Below the pieces are notes generated by a model, which worked only from the letters and a program-made list of their open reading frames with translations, was not told where the DNA came from and searched no databases. Shown here one piece after another: positions 48,330 to 56,716 of a stretch of DNA of 64,000 nt. The stretch is from Rhizobium sp. TH135 (GTDB taxonomy: Bacteria > Pseudomonadota > Alphaproteobacteria > Rhizobiales > Rhizobiaceae): contig NZ_PKRP01000006.1 of the NCBI RefSeq assembly GCF_002855515.1, positions 248,001-312,000 on the forward strand, in the 5' to 3' direction. Both the position numbers and the translations under genes were made by a program. Position 1 is the stretch's first letter. Each line of letters opens with the position of its first letter.

Positions 48330-48375
48330 GACCTCATCCTGAGGAGCCCGCGCCCGCGCGGGCCTCGAAGGACCC
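48330..48375. repeat. Half copy of the CCTGAGG-type interspersed repeat
   Basis: CCTCATCCTGAGGAGCCCGCG, inner CCGCGCGGGCC and CCTCGAAGGA; only the left half is present. Confidence 0.75.
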
Positions 48376-48396
48376 TACTGCCAACTGCCCGCCGCC

Positions 48397-49005
48397 TCAC
48401 AGCCCCCGCCGCCCGCGCCCGACCGAGCGGGCCAGCATCGCCGTGATCTGCCCTTCGCTTCTCGCAAAACTCGCCGCATCACTCGCCGTCACCTGAAAGT
48501 GGATGACGGTCGCGGCACCTGCCCCGTCCGCTGCCACGCCGAGCGCGCCGTCGGCGCCCCGCTTCAAGGGCAGGATTGCCTCCGCCCCCGCCTCGCCCAT
48601 CAGGCCGATCCCGCCTGACATCGGAAAGTAGGTCGGCGCCGCCACCACCCCGCCATCGGCAAAGGGTACGACCCGGCCCGGCACACCACCCTTCGCATAG
48701 GCGGTCACGCCGGCACCGGACACCTTGTCGAATCCGGCGCTCAGGCTGCCGATCAGGCTCTCCGCCGCATCGCCAAGCAGCCCTTCGAGCGGCTTCAGCC
48801 CTGCCGACAAGGCAATGTCGGTCAGTCGCGAGCCGACGCTGCGCAGCACCTCCTCCAGCCCCTTGCCTCCGGTCGTGGCACCGCGCAAGGCCGAGGTCAG
48901 CGCCCGGCCGAAACTCGCCGACCGGCTTTCGAGATCGTCGAGCACGGCCAGCGCCTGCGCGCCGTCGATATCGACGGAAAGCGCCAGCGTATCTTCGTCA
49001 TTCAT
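48397..49005 (-). CDS. GTA tape-measure protein (g11 homologue)
   Basis: 202 residues, short as in GTAs, which have short tails. N-terminal DEDTLALSVDIDGAQALAVLDDLE, a helical middle, then the signature glycine-rich block FADGGVVAAPTYFPMSGGIG and LMGEAGAEAILPLKR common to tape-measure C-termini. The tape measure sets tail length. It follows g10.1 across a repeat. Confidence 0.94.
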   Translation of the reverse strand: MNDEDTLALSVDIDGAQALAVLDDLESRSASFGRALTSALRGATTGGKGLEEVLRSVGSRLTDIALSAGLKPLEGLLGDAAESLIGSLSAGFDKVSGAGVTAYAKGGVPGRVVPFADGGVVAAPTYFPMSGGIGLMGEAGAEAILPLKRGADGALGVAADGAGAATVIHFQVTASDAASFARSEGQITAMLARSVGRGRRGL

Positions 49006-49056
49006 GGGATATTCCTTTCATGGAAGGCACGAGGCAACGATCCGCCCCCACTGTTT

Positions 49057-49174
49057 CCCCTCACCCTGATACCCCCTCGCCTGGCGAAGGCCGCGAGCGG
49101 CGAGGCCACCAGTGCGAGCACAACCGGATCCTTCGAGGCCCCTGCTGTCGCAGGGGCACCTCAGGATGAGGGGC
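49057..49174. repeat. Interspersed repeat, CCTGAGG type, full copy
   Basis: CCCCTCACCCTGATACCCCC on the left and CTTCGAGGCCCCTG with CAGGGGCACCTCAGGATGAG on the right, enclosing a divergent centre. Confidence 0.85.
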
Positions 49175-49188
49175 AGCCCTCTTGCCAT

Positions 49189-49341
49189 TCACTCCGGAAA
49201 CCTTCGCATCAACGCCTCGACCTCACGCCGCGACAACCCGGCCGGCTGCCCGAACGCCCCGAGCATCGACGCGAACTCCGGCAGGCTCAGCTGCCAAAAA
49301 ACCTCAGGTAAAAGCCGCAGACGGGAAAGCCCAAGCGTCAT
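49189..49341 (-). CDS. GTA g10.1-like tail assembly chaperone (short gene)
   Basis: 50 residues from ATG 49341. The translation begins MTLGLSRLRLLPEVFWQLS and ends REVEALMRRFPE, the pattern of rcc01693/Phage_TAC_6 proteins (a conserved PxxFWxLTxxE motif and LxxLMxxFP ending). It lies in the expected position between g10 and g11. Such proteins help load the tape measure and tail tube. Easily missed because of its length. Confidence 0.9.
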   Translation of the reverse strand: MTLGLSRLRLLPEVFWQLSLPEFASMLGAFGQPAGLSRREVEALMRRFPE

Positions 49342-49388
49342 CGCCGTACCCCAAGGAAACGGCCTTGCCTTCGCCCCGCCTGCGGCCC

Positions 49389-49799
49389 TTAAGGGGAGGC
49401 GCCGCCCTCAACAACTCTCTGAGTATCCGCTCCCGCATCACGCGGCCCCGCCCCAAACGTTACCGCCAGCAGCTCGCCGACCACCTTGGCCGCCCCCGCA
49501 ACCCCGCCTTCTACCGCCATTTCGGCGACATCGGCATCCGACAGCCGGTTTCCCCCGCCGCGCAGTCCGCAGGCGAGAATGCGAGTGAGATCGGCGCTCT
49601 TCAGACGTCCAGTCGAAAACCGCGTCGCGAGATCGGCCAGGCTCTCTGCCCCAAACGCCGTTTCCAGTTCGGCGAGCGCACCCAGCGTCAGGCACAGAAT
49701 GCGCCGCTCACCATCGATCACCGCCTCCACCTCGCCGCGATGGCGGTTGGCGCGGTTCACGGTCACCGGCTCGCGCGACTCCCGTTCAGTGCTCCGCAT
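49389..49799 (-). CDS. GTA tail assembly chaperone (g10 homologue)
   Basis: 136 residues from ATG 49799, which has GAGG five bases upstream; ATG 49820 is also in frame. The core is NRHRGEVEAVIDGERRILCL and TLGALAELETAFGAESLADLATRF, the GTA_TAC (Phage_TAC_11) signature. It starts 7 bases after g9. Confidence 0.95.
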   Translation of the reverse strand: MRSTERESREPVTVNRANRHRGEVEAVIDGERRILCLTLGALAELETAFGAESLADLATRFSTGRLKSADLTRILACGLRGGGNRLSDADVAEMAVEGGVAGAAKVVGELLAVTFGAGPRDAGADTQRVVEGGASP

Positions 49800-49806
49800 G
49801 GCCGCC

Positions 49807-50214
49807 TCACAGCGCCGCAAAGGAAACGGAACCGGCCGATTCCAGCGCGATCTCGAAGGTCACCTCGCCATCGTGATTGCCGGCATAATCCAGCGCCGTC
49901 ACCTGAAACGGCGCCGTCACCGTGCCGAAATCGGGGATCACCACCTGATAATTCAGGATCGACCCGGCAAAAAATGCGGCCCTCACAAGCGCGTCGGACG
50001 CCGCATCCTTGAACAGCCCGGAGCCGGTCAACCCCGCCCGCCGGACACCTGCCCCTTCCAGAAGCTCCCGCCAGCGCCCGGCGCTCTCGCTATCGGTCAC
50101 ATCGACCGACTGCGCATTGAAGGCCAGCCGCCTGGCCCTCAAGCCCGCCACCGTCACAAACCCCGCCCCATCCTCGACCTTCAGCAACAGATCCTTGCCC
50201 TTCTGCGCGCCCAT
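49807..50214 (-). CDS. GTA major tail protein (g9 homologue)
   Basis: 135 residues from ATG 50214 (MGAQKGKDLLLKVEDGAG). Phage_tail_2 family features: VAGLRARRLAFNAQSVDVTDSES, RWRELLEGAGVRRAGLTGSG, YAGNHDGEVTFEIALESAG. It builds the tail tube. Upstream in the GTA reading direction the cluster is interrupted by repeats and an MFS gene. Confidence 0.96.
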   Translation of the reverse strand: MGAQKGKDLLLKVEDGAGFVTVAGLRARRLAFNAQSVDVTDSESAGRWRELLEGAGVRRAGLTGSGLFKDAASDALVRAAFFAGSILNYQVVIPDFGTVTAPFQVTALDYAGNHDGEVTFEIALESAGSVSFAAL

Positions 50215-50266
50215 GGCGTCTCTCCTTGTTGATGTGTGTGATGTTGCGGAAGCCGGCGGCGCTGCT

Positions 50267-50392
50267 CCCCACCTCCCCCTTGAGGGGGGAGGTCGCCGCA
50301 AAGCGGCGGGTGGGGGTGACACCGTCTCAGCGCCCGCCGGATCACCCCACACCGGACCTGCGGTCCGACCCTCCCCCTGAAGACGAGGGTGG
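50267..50392. repeat. Interspersed repeat, GGGGGAGGTCGCCGCAAAGCG type, copy 2
   Basis: CTCCCCCTTGAGGGGGGAGG then TCGCCGCAAAGCGGCGGGTG, inverted CACCCCACACCGGACC with GGTCCGACCCTCCCCCTGA. Confidence 0.85.
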
Positions 50393-50412
50393 AGGCAGCG
50401 CACCCCATGCAT

Positions 50413-50520
50413 CCCCTCACCCTGAGGTGCCCGGCTCTGCCGGGCCTCGAAGGGCCGAGGCCTCCTATGAAACGGATGCTTCGAGGCCCTCGCCTCGCTC
50501 GGGCGCCTCAGCATGAGGGC
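50413..50520. repeat. Interspersed repeat, CCTGAGG type, full copy
   Basis: CCCTCACCCTGAGGTGCCCG, inner CCTCGAAGGGCCGAGGCC, right half CTTCGAGGCCCTCGCC and GGGCGCCTCAGCATGAGGG. Confidence 0.85.
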
Positions 50521-50629
50521 CTCGTACTGGCTCGCCCAACAAGCACAGCCCAAGATTTCGCCCTAGCCCCCGCTCCACAACCGGCCTAGAAGAAACACCC
50601 CGCCTCTCTGAATCTCTCCCGAGTCCCCG

Positions 50630-51856
50630 ATGAACATGCCCCGCACCATCCTCGTCGCCGCGCTTGCGGTTTCGCAGATCCTCGGCTGGGGCACGACGTA
50701 TGAAATGCCGGCGGTGTTCGGCCGCGCCATGGCCGCCGATCTCGGGCTTGCCAATGAAATGGCCTTTGCCGGCCTCACCGTGATGATGCTGACCATGGCC
50801 TTTCTCGGCCCCTGGACCGGGCGGCAGATCGCCCGGCACGGCGCGTCCCGCGTGCTCGCCATGGGCTCCGTGCTGATGGCCTCTGGCCTTGCCATGCTGG
50901 CGATCTCGACCGGCCTTCTTACCTACGCGTTCGCGTGGCTGATCCTTGGTGCCGGCGGCTCGTTTGCACTGACCGTGCCAGCCTTCGCCGCCGTCGTCGA
51001 ACGCGAGGGCCGCGATGCCCGCCGTGCCATCGGCATCCTGATGATCTTCACCGGCCTCTCCTCGGCCGTCTGCTGGCCTCTGCTGACGCTTGCCGGCGAT
51101 GCCTTCGGCTGGCGCGGTGCCCTGCTTGCGGCCGCCGGCGCCCAGCTTGTCATCGCGCTTCCCGTGCATCTGGCGCTCGGCCGCATCGCCATCACCCGCT
51201 CGGCAGAGGACCGTGCCGCCGATGCCATAGAACCGCTAGCCTTGAGCCGCGGCATGGCGACTGCCGCCTTCCTGCTGATCGCCCTGTCGAGCTCGCTCTC
51301 CAGCCTGATGACCTTCGGCCTCTCGCCGCAGCTCCTGCATATCTTGGAACTCTCGGGCGCCACGCCGGCGCTCGCGCTGCAGCTCGGTTCACTGCGGGCC
51401 GTCTTCGGCATTTCCGCCCGTGCCGTCGATCTGGTGCTCGGGAAATACACCTCCCCGATCACCACGGGACTGGCCGGCGCCGCCATGCTGACCGGCTCCA
51501 CGCTGCTCCTGATCTTCTGGTCCGGCACACCGTCGAGCCTCGTCATCTTCACCGCGCTTTACGGCTTCGGCTCCGGCGTCAGCGCGCTTGCGCGTGCCAC
51601 CATGCCGCTCGCTTTCTTCTCGGCCAGCCGCTTCGCCCGCCAGTCGGCACGGCTGTCCCTGCCGCAAAACCTCGCAAACGCCACCGCCCCCGTGCTGATG
51701 ACCGCCGTCATCGACCGCGCCGGCATCTCCACCGGCCTTACCCTCGCCACCCTGCTCGCCGCCACGGGTTTCGCGGCGATCCTGGGCCTGGCGGTGATTG
51801 CGCGGCGGGGACGGGTGGAAGGCGCCGGCTCGCCCACCATCAGCCCCTCATCCTGA
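50630..51856 (+). CDS. MFS transporter inside the GTA cluster
   Basis: 408 residues with twelve predicted membrane helices. The N-terminal ILGWGTTYEMPAVFGRAMA and loop GPWTGRQIARHG are typical of the major facilitator superfamily, close to oxalate/formate or YbfB-like carriers. It is on the plus strand, against the GTA genes, between g8 and g9 and bordered on both sides by CCTGAGG repeats. The last codons (SPTISPSS) run into the repeat at 51845, so the C-terminus is repeat-derived. Substrate unknown. Confidence 0.9.
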   Translation: MNMPRTILVAALAVSQILGWGTTYEMPAVFGRAMAADLGLANEMAFAGLTVMMLTMAFLGPWTGRQIARHGASRVLAMGSVLMASGLAMLAISTGLLTYAFAWLILGAGGSFALTVPAFAAVVEREGRDARRAIGILMIFTGLSSAVCWPLLTLAGDAFGWRGALLAAAGAQLVIALPVHLALGRIAITRSAEDRAADAIEPLALSRGMATAAFLLIALSSSLSSLMTFGLSPQLLHILELSGATPALALQLGSLRAVFGISARAVDLVLGKYTSPITTGLAGAAMLTGSTLLLIFWSGTPSSLVIFTALYGFGSGVSALARATMPLAFFSASRFARQSARLSLPQNLANATAPVLMTAVIDRAGISTGLTLATLLAATGFAAILGLAVIARRGRVEGAGSPTISPSS

Positions 51857-51955
51857 GGTGCCGGGCAAGGCCCGGCCTCGAAGGGTCGAGGCCACACAGA
51901 AAGGGCATAGGGATCCTTCGAGGCCCGCGCGTGGCGCGGGCACCTCAGGATGAGG
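51845..51955. repeat. Interspersed repeat, CCTGAGG type, full copy
   Basis: CCCTCATCCTGAGGTGCCGG with CCTCGAAGGGTCGAGGCC on the left; CCTTCGAGGCCCGCGC and GCGGGCACCTCAGGATGAGG on the right. The first bases overlap the MFS stop. Confidence 0.9.
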
Positions 51956-51972
51956 TCGCGATCACCTGAAGC

Positions 51973-52371
51973 TTACTCCACCACCGCCCGAAAACCCGCC
52001 TCGGCCACAAACAATCCGGCCTTCACCTCCCGGCGGCTCGTCGTCCGGCGATGCCGGAAATTCACCAGGCGAAACCCATCGAGCATCTCCGGCAACCCGT
52101 CTGCCACGCGCCTGAACTCCGTCACCAGCCCTTCGGCCTCGCGCCGCGACACGGCACTCCAGGCCTCCAGCGTCAACAGGATCTCCGCGCCGTCCGCCTC
52201 ACTCGTCGAGAAATCCCGCGTCTCGACCGACCCGATCACCAATGCCGGGAAGCGCTGCGGCCGGATCGTCCGGTCGGAGATCCCCTGCGGCCCAAGCACC
52301 GCCATCAGCGCCGCATCCGCCTTCACCGCCTGTTGAACGGCTGCCAGCAAGGCATTGACCGCATTGGTCAT
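51973..52371 (-). CDS. GTA g8 homologue, DUF3168 (tail terminator/completion)
   Basis: 132 residues. DUF3168 features: LLAAVQQAVKADAALMAVLG, FPALVIGSVETRDFST and LEAWSAVSRREAEGL. Homologues close the tail tube at the head-tail joint. It overlaps the small gene upstream by four bases. Confidence 0.95.
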   Translation of the reverse strand: MTNAVNALLAAVQQAVKADAALMAVLGPQGISDRTIRPQRFPALVIGSVETRDFSTSEADGAEILLTLEAWSAVSRREAEGLVTEFRRVADGLPEMLDGFRLVNFRHRRTTSRREVKAGLFVAEAGFRAVVE

Positions 52372-52562
52372 GTCGGCTCTCCCTGTTCATCGGCAGAATT
52401 CGCGCCGGCACCCTGTCTTGCGGCGAACTCCCCGGCGACGGCATCCGTCGACAACCCATCCATCCGCCGCGCCCGCCGATACGCCAGCGCCTGGCGCAGC
52501 ATCTCGCCCAGTCGTCTGCCGGTCTCCTCCAGCGCGGTCCCGTCTCGCGCGCCGCCGCTCAT
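52368..52562 (-). CDS. Small hypothetical gene between GTA g7 and g8
   Basis: 64 residues, overlapping both neighbours by four bases, which argues that it is translated. It is charged and helical: EETGRRLGEMLRQALAYRRARR, then an Ala/Gly tail. Not recognised in the Rhodobacter GTA set; possibly a small assembly factor. Confidence 0.6.
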   Translation of the reverse strand: MSGGARDGTALEETGRRLGEMLRQALAYRRARRMDGLSTDAVAGEFAARQGAGANSADEQGEPT

Positions 52563-52894
52563 CCCGTCACCTCGTGGCAGAGCGCGACCTGGAACCGCCC
52601 CGTCTCATCCGGATCGCGCAAAGCCAGGATCTCGAACACCCGCGCCCCTTTTCGAAACCGCTGCCCGGCCGCCAGCTCTGCGCGCGCCCTGACCGTCACA
52701 TGATGCGTCACGGTCGAGACCAGCCCCGGCCCCTTCTCTTCCTCGGCAAAACCGAACGGCTCGATCAGCGCCCAGACGCGAGCGAGTTCGACGAAGCCGG
52801 TCTCCGCCCCGCCCTGCGCATCTTCAACAGCCTCAGGCCGTTCCAGCACCAGCCGCGCCGTCAGCCTGCCAGCGTCGATATCGAGAAGCGCCAT
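52559..52894 (-). CDS. GTA head-tail adaptor (g7 homologue)
   Basis: 111 residues of the SPP1 gp16/HK97 gp10-like adaptor family: LDIDAGRLTARLVLERPE, ELARVWALIEPFG, VTHHVTVRARAEL, RFRKGARVFEILALRDPDET. It links the connector to the tail. Four-base overlap with the next gene and a 2-base gap to g6. Confidence 0.93.
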   Translation of the reverse strand: MALLDIDAGRLTARLVLERPEAVEDAQGGAETGFVELARVWALIEPFGFAEEEKGPGLVSTVTHHVTVRARAELAAGQRFRKGARVFEILALRDPDETGRFQVALCHEVTG

Positions 52895-52896
52895 GG

Positions 52897-53466
52897 TCAG
52901 AGCCCCCTTCTGCAGAAGGGCGCGATCAACCGGTCATAACCCGGCGGCACCACCGCCGGCTGCGCGTCCGCCGCCACGACCCCGCGGCAGGCATACATCG
53001 CCGCCACATGCAGCAGCATCGCCCGCTTCAACGTCTCGGGCACATCCGCGCCGCTCTCGCCGAAGCCGGCCGAAAACTCCACCTCGATCCCGTTCATCAC
53101 TCGCCCCGGCGCCGGCGTCTCGCGCAGCCAGAGCCTTGCCGGTCGCGCCTGCCCATCCAGCAGATGCCCGTCGAGATCCACCACCTGCGGCTCGCCCTCG
53201 CCGTCATAGACCGTCACCACCCTCACCGCCTGGACCGGCCCGCGCGCAATCGTCAGGATCCCGTCTTCCGGCCAGTCGTCGAGGCACAGCCGAAAATCCC
53301 GCGCCGCCAGCACCAGCCCCGTCTCCCGCTCCAGATGCTCGCGCGCCACGGTGGCAAGCGCCAGGAGAAGGCCGTCCTCCTCCTCGCCATCCAGCCGCAA
53401 ATGCGCCCTGATCTCGGCAATCGTCAGCGGCTCCACCGCGGGTGGAGTGAGTTCGATGATGGTCAT
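52897..53466 (-). CDS. GTA head-tail connector (g6 homologue)
   Basis: 189 residues from ATG 53466 (MTIIELTPPAVEPLTIAEIR). The N-terminal PLTIAEIRAHLRLDGEEEDGLLL and the C-terminal PETLKRAMLLHVAAMYACRG are hallmarks of the gp6-like connector family. It forms the ring below the portal. A repeat-filled gap of about 420 bases separates it from g5. Confidence 0.95.
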   Translation of the reverse strand: MTIIELTPPAVEPLTIAEIRAHLRLDGEEEDGLLLALATVAREHLERETGLVLAARDFRLCLDDWPEDGILTIARGPVQAVRVVTVYDGEGEPQVVDLDGHLLDGQARPARLWLRETPAPGRVMNGIEVEFSAGFGESGADVPETLKRAMLLHVAAMYACRGVVAADAQPAVVPPGYDRLIAPFCRRGL

Positions 53467-53497
53467 GGGAGGTTCCTTGAAAACGAATTGCAGGTAG

Positions 53498-53605
53498 CCC
53501 CTCACCCTGAGGCGCCGGGCCATGCCTGGCCTCAAGGGCGAGGCCACCCTGAAGAGTTGAAATGGATGCTTCGAAGGGCGCTCCGCACCCGCCTCAGCAT
53601 GAGGG
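53498..53605. repeat. Interspersed repeat, CCTGAGG type, diverged copy
   Basis: CCCCTCACCCTGAGGCGCCG and CCTCAAGGGCGAGGCC on the left, TTCGAAGGGCG and CGCCTCAGCATGAGGG on the right. Confidence 0.8.
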
Positions 53606-53625
53606 AACCGAAGTGCTGTCGGGTG

Positions 53626-53880
53626 CCCACCTCCCCCCGCGTGGGGGAGGACGGAAAATCGAAGGCTTAGGCGAGCGCAAGCCGCCTAAACTTCAGATTT
53701 TCCTGGTGAGGGGATCGGTTCCGTTGGCAAGAGATAACAGACGCCCTGGCGGCCCTGCACCGAAGGATCCGCTCAGAGTGCCACCATAACTGATCCCCTC
53801 ACCAACAAAATCTGAGGTTTAGCCCTGATCGCTCTCAAGCCCTCGATTTTGTATCCTCTCCCACAAAGGGGAGAGGGACA
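53626..53880. repeat. Interspersed repeat, AGGCTTAGGCG type, double copy
   Basis: Left: AAATCGAAGGCTTAGGCGAG and CCTAAACTTCAGATTTTCC, then GAGGGGATCGGTTC. Right, inverted: GATCCCCTCACCAAC, AAATCTGAGGTTTAGCCC and CCTCTCCCACAAAGGGGAGAG. Confidence 0.85.
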
Positions 53881-53883
53881 GGG

Positions 53884-55233
53884 TCACACCCCAAACTTCA
53901 CCAGCTTGATCGCCTCGAAGTCCTGCACGCCGCCACCGACACGTTTCGTCGTGTAGAACAGCACATACGGCTTGGCCGAATAGGGATCGCGCAGAACCCG
54001 CACGCCAACACGGTCGACCACCAGATAACCCGCCCGGAAATCACCAAAGGCGATCGCCGTCGCATTGGCCGCGATGTCAGGCATGTCCTCGGATTCCGCC
54101 ACCGGAAAACCCATCAGCGAGGCGGGACCACCGGCCCGTGCCGGCGGTGCCCAGAGATAGTTGCCGTCGGCATCCTTCAGCTTGCGCACCGCACCCTGGC
54201 TGCGGCGGCTCATCACGAATGTGCCGTTCTGCCGATGTCCGGCCTTGAGCGCATAGACCACGTTGATCAGCACATCGGACGCCCCGCTTGCCGCAAAGGC
54301 CCCGGCCGCCCCGGTGGCAACAGTGCCGATTTTGCCCCATTCCCAGGCGCCGTCATCCACCTGGTCGTAGGACAGAAACCCCTTCGGCTTCAGCACGCCG
54401 TCACCCGACACGAAGGCTTCGCCCTCCTGTTCGGCAAAGGCGATATCGACTTCGGCTGCAATCCAGGCCTCGATGTCGACGGCGGCATCGTCGAGCAGCG
54501 CCTGCGTCGCCGCCGGCATGGCATAGAGCTCCATCGTCGGGAAGGCGAGTTCGGCCAGTTCCGGCGTGCCGGTCTGGGTCCGCGCCGCCGTCTCCGCCAC
54601 CCAGCCGCTCGCAAAGCCGCTCGCGGCGAAAGGCTTCTTCAGCACAGAACCCGACACCTGCCGCACGGTCGCGAGCGATCGGATCGGCGAGATGACCCTG
54701 AGCCTGCGGCCGATCTCCTCGTCCACCTGCGGCGGCACGAGATAACCGCCATCGCCGGAGACACCCGCCGACAGTGCCTTCTGGTCGAGATCGCGCAGCG
54801 CCTGATCATCACCCCGGCGCACATAGGCCTCGAAGGCCGCCTTGTGTTCGGCAAGCCCCGCCTCGTCGCGACCGGACCGTTCCAAAGCCGGGCGGCGCTT
54901 CTTCAGCACGAGTTCGTCCAGAAGCCGGCTCTGTTCGTCGATCGCCTTGTTGATCCGCTCCACCTTGTCGCGGGTCACGACATCGCTGATCAGCTTCTCC
55001 TCGATCTCGCCCAGCCGCTCGTCATTGGCCTCCTTGAAAGCCTCGAAGGCGGTCATGAATTCGGCGAAGGCCGAGGTCACTGTGTCGGGTGCCGCCTTCA
55101 CCTCGGGTGCGGGCTTGGCCGCAGCACCGCCGCCTGTCCTCTTATCCATCCGCCCGCCTGGGGCAGACGCCCCGCGCCCGGCCGCATCCGTCCTGCCCTC
55201 GCCTGCCATCATCGCGTCTTCCATGTCGCTCAT
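53884..55233 (-). CDS. GTA major capsid protein (g5 homologue, HK97 fold)
   Basis: 449 residues from ATG 55233, which overlaps the protease stop (ATGA); ATG 55224 has better spacing from AAAGGA. Residues to about 145 form a charged coiled-coil scaffold region (AFEAFKEANDERLGEIEEKL), to be cut off by the g4 protease. The rest is Phage_capsid: SGDGGYLVPPQVDEEIGRRL, DIEAWIAAEVDIAFAEQE, FVSGDGVLKPKGFL, FGDFRAGYLVVDRVG. It builds the small head. Intact. Confidence 0.97.
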   Translation of the reverse strand: MSDMEDAMMAGEGRTDAAGRGASAPGGRMDKRTGGGAAAKPAPEVKAAPDTVTSAFAEFMTAFEAFKEANDERLGEIEEKLISDVVTRDKVERINKAIDEQSRLLDELVLKKRRPALERSGRDEAGLAEHKAAFEAYVRRGDDQALRDLDQKALSAGVSGDGGYLVPPQVDEEIGRRLRVISPIRSLATVRQVSGSVLKKPFAASGFASGWVAETAARTQTGTPELAELAFPTMELYAMPAATQALLDDAAVDIEAWIAAEVDIAFAEQEGEAFVSGDGVLKPKGFLSYDQVDDGAWEWGKIGTVATGAAGAFAASGASDVLINVVYALKAGHRQNGTFVMSRRSQGAVRKLKDADGNYLWAPPARAGGPASLMGFPVAESEDMPDIAANATAIAFGDFRAGYLVVDRVGVRVLRDPYSAKPYVLFYTTKRVGGGVQDFEAIKLVKFGV

Positions 55234-55805
55234 CCTTTCGTGAAGTGATTGTTCGCCATCGACCGGGCCGCACGGCGCATCAGCCGGACGAGCTCGGTTT
55301 CCCTGTCGCGGTAAAACCGCCTGTGCTTGACGTTGGAGACCCTGGCCGTCGGCAGCATGGGAAAGGTCACCACCGAGATCTCCCAGAGATCGGCCTCCAG
55401 GATGCGTCGCACCCCGGTCTTGCGGTCGCTCCTGGTCTTCACCGCCCGAAATCCGATCGAGAGACCATCGAGTGCCCCCGCCTTCATCAGCGCATGCACC
55501 TCGCGGGCACGGGCCACATCGGTTGCAAGCTTGCCCTCGACATAAAGCCCCCGCTCGTCCTCGCGGATCACGGTCCAGCGGCCGATCACCTCGGCCGGAT
55601 CGTGCTGAAAAAGCATGCGCACACCGCTTGCCCCGCGTTTGCCGAGCGACGCGGAAAAGGCTCCGGGCTCGATTGCATCGCGGCCTAGATCCACCTCGCC
55701 GAACAGGCTCGCATAACCCGAAAACCGCCCGTCGCCGGCCACCCCCTTCAGCGTCAGCCCCGCATAGCAAAACCGCGGCGCACCTGCCGTTTCCAAAGCC
55801 TGCAT
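55230..55805 (-). CDS. GTA prohead protease (g4 homologue, S78)
   Basis: 191 residues. HK97-type protease: GYASLFGEVDLGRDAIEPGAF, catalytic His in MLFQHDPAEVIGRW, catalytic Ser in GLSIGFRAV and the following Glu in ILEADLWEISVV. It matures the head by removing the capsid scaffold region. Its stop overlaps the capsid start. Confidence 0.97.
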   Translation of the reverse strand: MQALETAGAPRFCYAGLTLKGVAGDGRFSGYASLFGEVDLGRDAIEPGAFSASLGKRGASGVRMLFQHDPAEVIGRWTVIREDERGLYVEGKLATDVARAREVHALMKAGALDGLSIGFRAVKTRSDRKTGVRRILEADLWEISVVTFPMLPTARVSNVKHRRFYRDRETELVRLMRRAARSMANNHFTKG

Positions 55806-55865
55806 GGCTCGTCTCCTCGTGATGTTGATAATGTCTCAGCGGTCAGGGGCCGGCGGCGGCTCTCT

Positions 55866-55920
55866 CCCTCTTCTCCCCCAGCGGGGAGAAGGTGGCGCGA
55901 AAGCGCCGGATGAGGGGGAG
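55866..55920. repeat. Interspersed repeat, CTTCTCCCC type
   Basis: CTTCTCCCCCAGCGGGGAGA and AGGTGGCGCGAAAGCGCCGG then ATGAGGGGG. Confidence 0.8.
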
Positions 55921-55966
55921 CGAAGCTCAGGCTGCGATTTAGACGCCTCACCGCTCCGCCCTTAGC

Positions 55967-56066
55967 CCCTCACCCTGAGGTGCCCTCGCAAGGCGAGGGC
56001 CTCGAAGGGTCCAGGCCACCCTTTGCATCCGCAGGGGATCCTTTGAGGTCCCTGCTTGCGCAGCGG
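55967..56066. repeat. Interspersed repeat, CCTGAGG type, 3' end worn
   Basis: CCCTCACCCTGAGGTGCCCTCG, inner hairpin, CCTCGAAGGGTCCAGGCC, then a poorly conserved right half (CTTTGAGGTCCCTG). It abuts the DUF6107 stop. Confidence 0.75.
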
Positions 56067-56387
56067 TCACCCACCCACCTTGTCTCCCGCCCGCCCCGTC
56101 AGCCGCACCAGCACGCCGAGCCCCCACCAGGCGGTGAACGAGGCGAGCGTCGCACCCGCCAGCATGATCTCCGCCGGCGACAACCGGCCCTCGAGACCCA
56201 GCTGCCCCGCCCCCCAGACACCCGTCGGCCCGCCGAAAATCAGCCCGCAGGCGAGCCCGGTCAGTAAGCGCACCGCCGCCTCGCGGCGATGTTTGGGAAG
56301 CAGGTAGACGAGCGAGATCGCCGAGCCCGCGACAGCGCCGATCAGGCGCGCGGATGTCACTCCGCCGTCGTGTCCGAAATCAGTCAT
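56067..56387 (-). CDS. GTA-associated membrane protein, DUF6107 type
   Basis: 106 residues with three hydrophobic segments (SARLIGAVAGSAISLVYLLP; LLTGLACGLIFGGPTGVWGA; AEIMLAGATLASFTAWWGLG). Small proteins of this type sit between portal and protease in rhizobial GTA clusters (g3.5 position). The role is unknown; a holin- or membrane-docking function is possible. Here it is separated from the portal by PAP2 and alkB genes. Confidence 0.8.
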   Translation of the reverse strand: MTDFGHDGGVTSARLIGAVAGSAISLVYLLPKHRREAAVRLLTGLACGLIFGGPTGVWGAGQLGLEGRLSPAEIMLAGATLASFTAWWGLGVLVRLTGRAGDKVGG

Positions 56388-56716
56388 TTGTTCATCTTTC
56401 GCGATTAGCTTTTGGTCGAGCGCCGGCCGGAACGATCCCGCCCAAAAGGCTGCGGCCGGCGCCGCTTGCCCTCAATCTTCAGCTCTTCACGTCCCACATG
56501 AAGCGGACGGCGATTGTCGAATCCTCTGAATCGGTTGGCAGCCGATGTTCCGATCCTGATTCAGCTTCTGCGCGCCTCCATTGACGCGCTCATCGTCGCG
56601 TCCATCCACAGCGCCGCCGCTTCCGATCGCACGAAAGCACGCCGTTAAGGGACAGGGTCATCAGGGCTTCACAGAAGACGGCTTTAGTGACCCCGGGTGA
56701 ACTTCGGGGGATTTTC
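56388..56716. other. Intergenic region, nothing recognised
   Basis: This lies between two divergent genes (DUF6107 minus, PAP2 plus). It is less GC-rich in part and must hold their promoters. I see no gene, hairpin with T run, or member of the repeat families that fill the other GTA gaps. Confidence 0.5.

Larger units (their letters stand above)
50215..50629. other. Non-coding gap made of two repeats
   Basis: Apart from the repeats at 50267-50392 and 50413-50520 there is only a short stretch before each neighbouring start codon. Confidence 0.7.
53467..53883. other. Non-coding gap between g5 and g6 filled by repeats
   Basis: The gap consists of a CCTGAGG-type copy (53498-53605) and a double AGGCTTAGGCG-type copy (53626-53880). 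Nothing else is visible. Confidence 0.75.

Noticed and set aside
56354-56584. 76-codon frame in the gap before the PAP2 gene
   Set aside because: No ribosome site, overlaps the DUF6107 start, composition unlike a protein.
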